64,000 nucleotides of DNA from CAVTWH01 sp963850915 (GTDB lineage: Bacteria; Actinomycetota; Actinomycetes; Mycobacteriales; Micromonosporaceae), in NCBI GenBank assembly GCA_963850915.1, contig CAWKND010000007.1, forward strand, positions 1-64,000, in the 5' to 3' direction. Of the stretch, positions 44,492-52,352 are shown piece by piece (the first letter of the stretch is position 1; the number at the start of each line of letters is the position of its first letter). A program made the position numbers and the translations under genes. The notes beneath the pieces were generated by a model. It worked only from the letters and a program-made list of their open reading frames with translations. It was not told where the DNA came from and did not search any database.

Positions 44492-46114
44492 ATGACCGGC
44501 AAGATCCGCGCAGCCCTGGGCGCCGACCCCAGCATCGGTGCCGGCAACGTCCTGACCACGCTGATCGACCACGGGGTCGACCCGCAGAGCCCGGGGCTGA
44601 CGTTCGACACGGCGGTCGACGGCCACCCGGCCTTCGAGCCGATGCGCCTCGGCCAGCTCGACGAGGCGGTCCGCCGCCGCGCCGCCTGGCTGCACGGGCG
44701 CGGGGTCGGGCCACGGGACCCGGTCGCCGTCTACGCCACCGGCGCCGCCGACCAGATCCTCACCTTCCTGGCGCTCATGCGGCTCGGCGCGATCCCGGCG
44801 CCGATCAACGGCAACCTGGCCCCGGAGACGGTCGCCGAGTACATCCGCCGGCTGCGCCCGGTCGGCTTCCTCGCCGACGCGGCGCGGGCGGAGGGGCTGC
44901 GGGCGTACGACACCGGGGCACCGGGGCTCGGTCTCATCGCCGAGCTGGGCAGCGGGGACGCGGCGAGCGCGCCGGCACCGTACCGGCACAGCCCGGAAGA
45001 CCCGATCGCGATCACCCACTCGTCGGGTACCACCGGCATCCCCAAGGCCGTGGTACACGCGCACCGCACGCTCTTCGCCTCGATCAGGCACCGGCTGGCC
45101 ATGCCGGTACCGCACGGCAGTACCCGGATGCTCTCCGCCCTGCCCACCCCGCACTCGGCCACGATCATCGCGACGAACCTGGCCCTGTGCAACCGGGCCG
45201 AGCTGCTGGCACTGTCCAGTCAGGACGGTCCGACCGTACTGGCCGGCATCGAGCGCTGGCAGCCGGGACTGGTACTCGGCTTCGCGGTCACCTGGGCCGC
45301 GCTGGCCCGCCTCGACCTGCCCCGGCACGACGTGGACTCGGTCAACATCTGGTGGAACACCGGCGACGCGGCGCACGAGGCGCACATCCGCCGGCTGATC
45401 GCGGTCGGCCGGCACCCCGAGGTCACCCGGCAAGGGGTCAGCAGCGTTGCCGGTTCCCGCTTCATCGACGGGCTCGGCTCGACCGAGATGGGCCACTCGA
45501 TGTTCCACATCACGCACACGCCGGACACCGAGCGGTACGGCCGCTGCATCGGGCGACCGCACCCGTTCGTGGACGTTGAGGTGGTCGACCGGGCCGGCCG
45601 GGTACTGCCCCCGGGGCAGGTCGGCGAGCTCGCGGTGCGCTCCCCCACGCTGGCGCCCGGATACTGGAACGACTCGGTCACCACCTACCGCACCCGGCTG
45701 CGCGGCTTCTTCCTCACCGGCGACCTGGTCTACCGGGACGACGAGGGCTACTACTACCACGTCGACCGGGCCGCCGACGCGGTCGACCTGGGTGCCGGGA
45801 AATGGCTCTACACAGCCATGAGCGAGGAGCGCATCCTGGCCGCCTGCCCGGATGTACTCGACTGCACGGTCAGTGCCGTGGCGCAGGACGGCGGCGTGGT
45901 CAGCGACGTCATGCTGGTACTCACCGCCGACGCCGACCCGTCAGTTGACCGGTCCGAGCGGGTACTGGCGGCGCTCGATCCGGCGGTCGCGGCGACGGTA
46001 CGCCGGGTGACCGGGGTACGCCCCGAGGACATCCCGACCGGGGTCACCGGGAAGGTACGCAAGCTGCTGGTACGCCAGTCGCAGGTGGCCGCCGTCCCGG
46101 GCGGTACCCCGTGA
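44492..46114 (+). CDS. acyl-adenylating ligase (ANL superfamily) 2
   Basis: A 540-residue AMP-binding protein: P-loop ITHSSGTTGIPKAVVHAH, GLGSTEMGHSMFH in place of YGxTE, FFLTGDLVYRDDEGYYYHVDR, and a C-terminal GVTGKVRKLLVRQ catalytic lysine. It thus has all catalytic elements, unlike the ligase at 57300. ATG 44492 has AAGGAG ten bases upstream; a GTG at 44483 overlaps the previous stop but lacks spacing. A second ligase inside the ketosynthase block suggests either loading of ACP2 or activation of a separate acid, such as an aryl acid made by the downstream genes. Confidence 0.88.
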   Translation: MTGKIRAALGADPSIGAGNVLTTLIDHGVDPQSPGLTFDTAVDGHPAFEPMRLGQLDEAVRRRAAWLHGRGVGPRDPVAVYATGAADQILTFLALMRLGAIPAPINGNLAPETVAEYIRRLRPVGFLADAARAEGLRAYDTGAPGLGLIAELGSGDAASAPAPYRHSPEDPIAITHSSGTTGIPKAVVHAHRTLFASIRHRLAMPVPHGSTRMLSALPTPHSATIIATNLALCNRAELLALSSQDGPTVLAGIERWQPGLVLGFAVTWAALARLDLPRHDVDSVNIWWNTGDAAHEAHIRRLIAVGRHPEVTRQGVSSVAGSRFIDGLGSTEMGHSMFHITHTPDTERYGRCIGRPHPFVDVEVVDRAGRVLPPGQVGELAVRSPTLAPGYWNDSVTTYRTRLRGFFLTGDLVYRDDEGYYYHVDRAADAVDLGAGKWLYTAMSEERILAACPDVLDCTVSAVAQDGGVVSDVMLVLTADADPSVDRSERVLAALDPAVAATVRRVTGVRPEDIPTGVTGKVRKLLVRQSQVAAVPGGTP

Positions 46115-47391
46115 GCCGTCCGTCCGCGACGATCACCGGGATCGGCCTGGTCACCCCGCTCGGGTTGGACCTGGACGGGTTCTTCGACAGCCTGTGCGCC
46201 GGCCGCTCCGGAATACGGCGACCACCGGACGAACACCCGGTCGCCGGCATCCTGGAGTCGGCCGGCATCGCACCGGTGATCGACCCGACCAGCGTGCTCC
46301 CGCCGACCGAGGCGCGCTGCGTGGATCCGTTCATCACCATGGGAATCGCGGCGGCCGACGCGGCACTGGCCGACGCCGGGCTGGTGGTGGGGCGGGACGT
46401 GGACCCGCTGCGCGCGGCGACCGTGGTCGCCAACAGCACCGGCGGTGTGAGTACCTTCGAGCGCCAGGTGGTGGCCCGGCACGAGCGTGGCCGTACCGCG
46501 GTCAGCCCGATGCTGCTGCCCGGGATGCTGCCCAACATGGCGACCGCGCGGATCGCCATCAAGTACGGCGTGCGCGGCTTCAGCTCCACCATCTCCACCG
46601 CCTGTGCCTCCAGCGCGTACGCCGTCGCCGAGGCGCTGCGGCTGATCCGGGACGGCCTCGCCGACGTGGTGATCTGCGGCGGCGCCGACGCACCGCTGCT
46701 ACCTACCATCGCCACCGCGTTCGTCAACGCCCGGGCGCTGGCCGGCGGCTGGGCCGACCCGACCGAGGCGAGCCGCCCGTTCGACAAGCGCCGCAACGGT
46801 TTCGTACTCGGTGAGGGGGCCGGCGTACTCGTCGTCGAGCGGCGCGAGCACGCCGACGCGCGGGGCGTCGCCGGCTACGCCGACGTGGTCGGTTGGGGGG
46901 TCGCCACCGACGCCCACCACCCGACGATGCCCCGGCCGGACGGCGAGGGCGCCGCCGACGCGATGCGCCTGGCGCTGGCCGACGCCGGGATCGGCGGTAC
47001 CGAGGTCGGCTACATCAACGCGCACGGCACGAGTACCAAGCTGGGCGACATCGCCGAGGCGAAGGCCATCACGACCGTGTTCGGTGCCGCGGGGCCGGCG
47101 GTCAGCTCGACGAAGGGCGTGACCGGGCACCTGCTGGCCGCGGCCGGCGTGGTGGAGGTGGCCGCCAGCGCCCTGGCGCTCGGCCGTGGGCTGCTGCCGC
47201 CGACGCACAACCTGGAGGAGCCCGAGGGCGACCTCGACCACGTACGCAAGACGGCCCGGGAGGTACGGGTCGATGTCGCCATGTCGAACTCCTTCGCCTT
47301 CGGCGGCCACAACGTGAGCCTGCTGCTGGGGCGTCCCAGTACCCGTGGCAGGCGACAGGTGGCCCCCGTCCCGAACGACCAAGGAGACTGA
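46111..47391 (+). CDS. beta-ketoacyl-ACP synthase (KAS I/II type) 2
   Basis: A 426-residue FabF-like condensing enzyme with all catalytic elements: Cys in ISTACASSAYAVAEAL, His in NAHGTSTKLGD, Lys/His in STKGVTGHLLAAAG, and terminal NSFAFGGHNVSLL. Length is as expected for FabF/type II KS alpha. GTG 46111 overlaps the ligase stop. It is clearly different from KS1 (better conserved active-site context), so the cluster has two condensing activities plus the KS-like partner. They may work in series, for starter-proximal and later extensions. Confidence 0.92.
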   Translation: MSRPSATITGIGLVTPLGLDLDGFFDSLCAGRSGIRRPPDEHPVAGILESAGIAPVIDPTSVLPPTEARCVDPFITMGIAAADAALADAGLVVGRDVDPLRAATVVANSTGGVSTFERQVVARHERGRTAVSPMLLPGMLPNMATARIAIKYGVRGFSSTISTACASSAYAVAEALRLIRDGLADVVICGGADAPLLPTIATAFVNARALAGGWADPTEASRPFDKRRNGFVLGEGAGVLVVERREHADARGVAGYADVVGWGVATDAHHPTMPRPDGEGAADAMRLALADAGIGGTEVGYINAHGTSTKLGDIAEAKAITTVFGAAGPAVSSTKGVTGHLLAAAGVVEVAASALALGRGLLPPTHNLEEPEGDLDHVRKTAREVRVDVAMSNSFAFGGHNVSLLLGRPSTRGRRQVAPVPNDQGD

Positions 47392-47392
47392 A

Positions 47393-48460
47393 GTGGACAT
47401 CGCACACGTCGACCACGTGGAGCTCTACGTCGGCGACGCCCAGCAGCTGGCGTACTACCTGTGCCACGCCTTCGAGTTCCAGCTGTACGGCCAGGGCGGG
47501 CCGGAGACCGGGCTGCCCGGACAGCGCTCGCTACTGCTCGGGCAGGGCGACATCCGGCTGTTGCTGACCTCCGGGCTCACGAGTACGCACCCGGCGTCGC
47601 GCTACGTCCAGCAACACGGGGACGGGGTGGCCCGGATCGCGCTGCGGACAGCCGACGCCACCGCGGCGTTCGACGAGGCGGTACGGCGCGGTGCCCGGCC
47701 GGCGAGCCAGCCGCGCGAGTGGCGGGACGGCGACGCCGTGGTGGTCACCGCGGGCGTGTCCGGCTTCGGTGACGTCACGCACCTGTTCGTGGAGCGCCGC
47801 TCCGGGGACGCGTTCCTGCCCGGTGCGATCGACGTGCCCGTGGGAGCGGCCACGGCCGGGCGGCTGGAGACGATCGACCACTTCGCCGTCTGCGTACCCG
47901 CCGAGGACTTCGCGGCCACCATCCGGGAGTACCAGGAGATCTTCGGTTTCGATCAGATCTTCGAGGAGTACATCCAGGTCGGCAGCCAGGCGATGAACTC
48001 GAAGGTGGTACAGAACGCCGCCCGTACCGTCACGCTCACCGTCATCGCCCCGGATCCGACGGCCGCGCCGGGCCAGATCGACGACTTCCTGCGCTCCCAG
48101 GACGGCGCCGGCGTCCAGCACCTGGCGTTCAGCACCGCCGACATCGCCGGCGCGATCAACGCCTTCGAGGAGCGCGGGGTGCGCTTCCTGACCACTCCGG
48201 CCAGTTACTACGAGGGCATCCAGCGCCGGCTCGGCGAGGTGCGGCTCAGCCCCGAGCAGCTGCGCGCCGGGAACATCCTGGTCGACCGGGACCACTGGGG
48301 CGAGCTGTTCCAGATCTTCACCGAGTCCACCTCGGTACGGCGCACCCTCTTCTTCGAACTCATCGAGCGGCACGGCGCACTCACCTTCGGCAGCAACAAC
48401 ATCAAGGCGCTGTACGAGGCGAAGGAGCGTGAGCGGGCCGAGGTGACCGTACCCAGCTGA
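47393..48460 (+). CDS. hmaS: 4-hydroxymandelate synthase / HPPD-family dioxygenase
   Basis: A 355-residue two-domain VOC-fold Fe(II) oxygenase with metal ligands His in ETIDHFAVCV, His in GVQHLAFSTADI, and Glu in TLFFELIERHGALTFGSNN, followed by IKALYEAKERERAE. Homologues convert 4-hydroxyphenylpyruvate to 4-hydroxymandelate (HmaS) or homogentisate (HPPD). I prefer HmaS because an Hmo-like oxidase and an HpgT-like aminotransferase lie within 10 kb, and because the C-terminus has SNNIKALYEAKER rather than the usual HPPD form. GTG 47393 follows AAGGAG at seven bases. Distinguishing HmaS from HPPD finally rests on active-site residues I could not align. Confidence 0.82.
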   Translation: MDIAHVDHVELYVGDAQQLAYYLCHAFEFQLYGQGGPETGLPGQRSLLLGQGDIRLLLTSGLTSTHPASRYVQQHGDGVARIALRTADATAAFDEAVRRGARPASQPREWRDGDAVVVTAGVSGFGDVTHLFVERRSGDAFLPGAIDVPVGAATAGRLETIDHFAVCVPAEDFAATIREYQEIFGFDQIFEEYIQVGSQAMNSKVVQNAARTVTLTVIAPDPTAAPGQIDDFLRSQDGAGVQHLAFSTADIAGAINAFEERGVRFLTTPASYYEGIQRRLGEVRLSPEQLRAGNILVDRDHWGELFQIFTESTSVRRTLFFELIERHGALTFGSNNIKALYEAKERERAEVTVPS

Positions 48461-48496
48461 CCAACGAGTCCCACCCGAAGGAGGGAACCGCCGACC

Positions 48497-49402
48497 ATGT
48501 TGACCACCGACTCCACCCTGACCGACGCCGACCGCGCGCTGCTGCCGTCCGACGCGGACGTGGCGTTCTACACCGCGCACGGCTGGTACCTGTCGAAGAA
48601 GCTGTTCACCGACGACGAGGTGGACACGCTGGTACAGGCGAGCGAGGCGTTCTATGCCGGGGCGCGCAGCCGCGAACTACCCGAGCACCCGTCGACGCTG
48701 GCCTACTGGCAGCCCTCCGACGGGGATGTCCAGCGGCACAACGACTACATCCACTACGAGAGCGACGAGATCGGCGCCATCCTGCGCAAGCCGATCGTCG
48801 GCGCGGTGGCCGCCCGACTCGCCGGGGCCGACGAGATCCGCGTCTTCCAGAGCACGCTCATCTACAAGCCGCCGGTGCCCGGGGAGCCGAGCAACCTGGT
48901 GCCCTGGCACTTCGACAAGCACTACTGGCAGACCAGTACCTCCGACCGGATGCTGACCGCGTTCATCCCGATGCACGACTGCGACGAGCAGATGGGCACC
49001 ATCACGATGATCGACGGCAGCAACACCTGGAAGGAGATCGGCGGCAACGACACCACCGCCCGGCACTTCGCGCACCGCAGCCGGGAGGAGCTGGAGCAGG
49101 TACTGCAGGACAACGCCGACTTCAACGGTGCCGCGGTGATCCGGGTACCGATGGTGATTCCCAAGGGGCACATGAGTTTCCACCACTGCCGTACCTACCA
49201 CGGCAGCGGTCCGAACCGGTCGCCCCGGCCGCGCCGGGCCATTTCGCTGCACCTGCAGGACGGCGCCAACTCCTACCAGCCGTTCACGCTCTCCGACGGC
49301 ACGCCGGTCCGGTACAACCACGACCACCTGGTGCGGCACACCCCAGCCGGTACGCCCGACTACGCCGACCCGCAGTACTGCCCGCCGATCTGGCGGGCCT
49401 AG
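48497..49402 (+). CDS. phytanoyl-CoA dioxygenase-family Fe(II)/2OG oxygenase
   Basis: The 301-residue PhyH-type enzyme has the metal HxD in LVPWHFDKHYWQ, the distal His in CRTYHGSGPNRS, and the 2-oxoglutarate-binding Arg in RPRRAISLHLQ. It should hydroxylate or desaturate an aliphatic or aryl substrate using O2 and 2-oxoglutarate. AAGGAGG lies upstream of ATG 48497. In the operon it follows the HmaS-like oxygenase and precedes the DUF3050 protein, giving three consecutive candidate non-heme iron enzymes. Confidence 0.9.
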   Translation: MLTTDSTLTDADRALLPSDADVAFYTAHGWYLSKKLFTDDEVDTLVQASEAFYAGARSRELPEHPSTLAYWQPSDGDVQRHNDYIHYESDEIGAILRKPIVGAVAARLAGADEIRVFQSTLIYKPPVPGEPSNLVPWHFDKHYWQTSTSDRMLTAFIPMHDCDEQMGTITMIDGSNTWKEIGGNDTTARHFAHRSREELEQVLQDNADFNGAAVIRVPMVIPKGHMSFHHCRTYHGSGPNRSPRPRRAISLHLQDGANSYQPFTLSDGTPVRYNHDHLVRHTPAGTPDYADPQYCPPIWRA

Positions 49403-49447
49403 CTAGCCACCCATCCGAGCTAGCCAACCATCCGAGAAGGAGGAGTC

Positions 49448-50290
49448 ATGCCACGTTACGACTGGGGTCAGACCCATCCGGGCATCGAACGGCTGGAGCA
49501 GGCCGTGGACGCGGCGCGCAAGCGGGTCACGTCGCACCCGATCTACCAGAGCCTGGAGACCATCGAGGCGGTCAACACCTTCATGGAGCACCACGTGTAC
49601 GCGGTGTGGGACTTCATGTCGCTGCTGAAGTCGCTGCAGCGCCAGCTCACCTGCGTCGAACTGCCGTGGGTACCGAGCGGGCCGGCCGGCAGCCGGCGCC
49701 TCATCAACGACATCGTGCTGGTGGAGGAGAGCGACGAGCTGGGTGGTGGCTTCATCAGCCACTTCGAGCTGTACCTGGACGGCATGCGCCAGGCGGGTGC
49801 CGACACCACCGGCATCGACACGCTGATCGGGCTGCTGCGTTCCGGTACGCCGGTACCCGAGGCGCTGGTAGCCGCCGGCATCCCCGGCCCGTCCGCCGAG
49901 TTCGCGGCCACCACCTGGGGATTCATCCAGAACGCCCCGGTGCACTGCCAGGCCGGCGCGTTCGCGTTCGGCCGGGAGGACCTGATCCCCGACATGTTCG
50001 ACAAGGTGATCAAGGTCAGCGCGGCATACGGCGACCGGCTGGCGACCTTCTGCGACTACCTGGCCCGGCACATCGAGGTGGACGGCGAGCAGCACACCCC
50101 GATGGCCATGCAGATGCTGGCCGACCTGTGCGGCGACGACGACGCCAAGTGGAACGAGTGCGCGGAGACCATCAACCTCGCGCTCGCTGCCCGTACCCGG
50201 CTGTGGGACGGCATCCTCGCCGCCATCCAGCAGGGGGCCGACGTTCAGCAGGGTGGGCAGCACAACGAGGTCGCGGCGGTACCGGCCTGA
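49448..50290 (+). CDS. DUF3050 protein, heme-oxygenase-like diiron fold candidate
   Basis: The 280-residue all-helical protein matches the DUF3050 pattern. Helix 1 has FMEHHVYAVWDFMSLLKSLQ (Glu/His), the next VLVEESDELGGGFISHFELY (Glu-rich, His), and the last TFCDYLARHIEVDGEQHTPM (HxxE with a following His). Carboxylate and histidine ligands spaced on helices are the signature of heme-oxygenase-like diiron oxygenases (HDO group, including UndA, BesC and SznF), which cleave C-C bonds, desaturate or N-oxygenate. DUF3050 members are essentially uncharacterised. A perfect AAGGAGGAG precedes ATG 49448. It sits between the PhyH oxygenase and E1 alpha, so a role on the aryl or acyl precursor is likely. 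Confidence 0.75.
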   Translation: MPRYDWGQTHPGIERLEQAVDAARKRVTSHPIYQSLETIEAVNTFMEHHVYAVWDFMSLLKSLQRQLTCVELPWVPSGPAGSRRLINDIVLVEESDELGGGFISHFELYLDGMRQAGADTTGIDTLIGLLRSGTPVPEALVAAGIPGPSAEFAATTWGFIQNAPVHCQAGAFAFGREDLIPDMFDKVIKVSAAYGDRLATFCDYLARHIEVDGEQHTPMAMQMLADLCGDDDAKWNECAETINLALAARTRLWDGILAAIQQGADVQQGGQHNEVAAVPA

Positions 50291-50410
50291 GCCGGGCGGG
50301 TCACCGTCGGGCGCGGTGGGTGGTCGGGCTCGTACCCGCCGCCGTACCGCGCCCGGCGGTGATCCGGTGCCGGTCACAACCGTTACACCCCAACCGATCT
50401 GGAGTACGCG

Positions 50411-51376
50411 ATGCAGCCAGCACCCGCCGCCGCGCTCTACCGCACGGTCGCGCTGATCCGCCGGTTCGAGGAGCGCGCCATCGAACTGGCCCGCAGCGGG
50501 GAGATCGTCGGCGGCATCCACCCGTACATCGGCCAGGAGGCGGTGGCGGCCGGCTGCTGCGCCGCGCTGCGCCCCGCCGACGTGATCACCAGTACCCACC
50601 GGGGACACGGCCACGTGCTGGCCAAGGGTGCCGACCCGAGGCGGCTGATGGCCGAGCTGTGCGGCCGCTCCACCGGCCTCAACCGGGGGCGCGGCGGCTC
50701 GATGCACGCCGCCGACGTGAGCCTGGGGATCCTCGGCGCCAACGGCATCGTCGGAGCGGGCGCGCCGATCGCCACCGGCGCCGCCTGGGCCGGTCGCCGG
50801 GACGGGACGGACCGGGTCGCGCTGACCTTCTTCGGCGAAGGGGCGGTAAACCAGGGGGTACTCCTGGAGACGCTCAACCTCGCGGCGCTGCACCGGCTGC
50901 CGGTCATCTTCGTGTGCGAGAACAACGGGTACGCGGTCACGCTGCCGGCGAGCAGGGGCAACGCCGGTACCATCACGGGCCGGGCAGCGGCGTTCGGCAT
51001 CCCGGCGTCCACTGTGGACGGGATGGACCCCGAAGCCGTGTACACGGCCGTGGCAGCCGCGATCGAGCAGCGCTCGGCCGGCCCGGTACTGCTGGAGTGC
51101 CTGACCTACCGGTTCGACGCGCACCACACCCGCGACCACCGGCTGCGCCTGACCTACCGCACGGATGACGAGGTCGCCACCTGGCGGGTACGGGACCCGT
51201 TGGCGCTGCAGGGCAGCCGGCTCGACCCGGCGCAGCGGTCCGCCATCGACGTCGAGGTGGCGGCGCTGATCGAGGAGGCGGTCGGGTACGCCCTCGCCAG
51301 CCCGGTACCCGACCCGGCCGGCGCGCTGGACCACCTGTACGCCACTGGACTGCAGCCGAGGATGGGGATGGTCTGA
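50411..51376 (+). CDS. 2-oxoacid dehydrogenase E1 alpha subunit (TPP-dependent)
   Basis: The 321-residue E1 alpha has the TPP-binding GEGAVNQG followed 22 residues later by the paired Asn (VCENNGYAV), the HRGHGHVLAKG stretch, and GGSMHAADVSLGILGANGIV as in acetoin/pyruvate dehydrogenases. It decarboxylates a 2-oxoacid on TPP. The 120-bp gap after DUF3050 is the largest in the operon. It is directly followed by E1 beta. There is no E2 or E3 in the window, so acyl transfer must use partners elsewhere or be direct. A 4-hydroxybenzoylformate-type substrate, made by HmaS plus Hmo, is my inference. Confidence 0.92.
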   Translation: MQPAPAAALYRTVALIRRFEERAIELARSGEIVGGIHPYIGQEAVAAGCCAALRPADVITSTHRGHGHVLAKGADPRRLMAELCGRSTGLNRGRGGSMHAADVSLGILGANGIVGAGAPIATGAAWAGRRDGTDRVALTFFGEGAVNQGVLLETLNLAALHRLPVIFVCENNGYAVTLPASRGNAGTITGRAAAFGIPASTVDGMDPEAVYTAVAAAIEQRSAGPVLLECLTYRFDAHHTRDHRLRLTYRTDDEVATWRVRDPLALQGSRLDPAQRSAIDVEVAALIEEAVGYALASPVPDPAGALDHLYATGLQPRMGMV

Positions 51377-52348
51377 GTGCCACTGATGTCGTACCTCAAA
51401 GGGCTCAACCGGGCACTGCGCGACGAGATGGCCGACGACGCATCGGTGTGCGTACTGGGTGAGGACGTCGGTGCCGGGGTGGCCGGCGTGACCACTGGTC
51501 TGCTGGAGCGGTACGGCGCCGACCGGGTACTCGACATGCCCCTGTCCGAGCAGGCGTTCACCAGCTTCGCCACCGGAGCGGCACTGTGCGGGCAGCGCCC
51601 CGTGGTGGAGTACCAGATCCCGTCCCTGCTCTTCCTCGCCATGGAGCAGATCGCCAACCAGGCGCACAAGTTCGGTCTGATGACCGGCGGCCAGGGGCAG
51701 GTGCCGGTGACCTACCTGGTACCCGGCTCCGGCTCGCGCAGCGGCTGGGCCGGCCAGCACTCCGACCACCCGTACAGCATGTTCGCGCATGTGGGTGTGA
51801 AGACCGTGGTGCCGGCCACCCCGGCGGACGCCTACGGCCTGTTCCGCGCGGCGATCCGCGACGACGACCCGGTGGTCTTCTTCGCGCCGGCCAACTGCCT
51901 GGCGCTGCGCGAGGACATCGTCGGCCCGCTGGCGCCGGTCCCGCTCGGCCTGGGACGCGTGCACCGGGAGGGCGCGGACGTCACGGTGGTGGCGATCGGG
52001 CACCTCGTGCAGTACGCGCTCGCGGTGGCCGAGCAGTTGGCTGACGAGGTATCCGTGGAGGTGTTCGACCCGCGCACCGTGTACCCCTTCGACTGGGCCG
52101 GACTGGCCACGTCGCTGCGCAAGACGGGGCGGCTCGTCGTGGTCGACGACTCCAACCGCTCCTGTGGCATTGGCGCCGAGGTCATCGCCACCGCCGTCGA
52201 GGAGGTCGGGCTGGCCGCCCCGCCGAAGCGGGTCACCCGCCCGGACGGCGCGGTACTCCCGTTCGCCATCAACCTCGACGTCGCCTGCCAGCCCAGCCAG
52301 GACCAGCTCGCACTCGCCGTCCAGCTGGTGATGAAGTCCCGCTGGTAA
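51377..52348 (+). CDS. 2-oxoacid dehydrogenase E1 beta subunit
   Basis: The 323-residue E1 beta has the typical VLGEDVGAGVAGVTTGLLER, DMPLSEQAFTSFATGAALCG, and GAEVIATAVEE in its C-terminal transketolase domain. With E1 alpha it forms the alpha2beta2 TPP enzyme. GTG 51377 abuts the E1 alpha stop. It is the last gene of the core operon; the esterase/methyltransferase gene converges on it with only four bases between stops. In phenylglycine biosynthesis (PglB/PglC) an E1-like pair acts on phenylpyruvate, the closest precedent. Confidence 0.92.
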   Translation: MPLMSYLKGLNRALRDEMADDASVCVLGEDVGAGVAGVTTGLLERYGADRVLDMPLSEQAFTSFATGAALCGQRPVVEYQIPSLLFLAMEQIANQAHKFGLMTGGQGQVPVTYLVPGSGSRSGWAGQHSDHPYSMFAHVGVKTVVPATPADAYGLFRAAIRDDDPVVFFAPANCLALREDIVGPLAPVPLGLGRVHREGADVTVVAIGHLVQYALAVAEQLADEVSVEVFDPRTVYPFDWAGLATSLRKTGRLVVVDDSNRSCGIGAEVIATAVEEVGLAAPPKRVTRPDGAVLPFAINLDVACQPSQDQLALAVQLVMKSRW

Positions 52349-52352
52349 TTCG

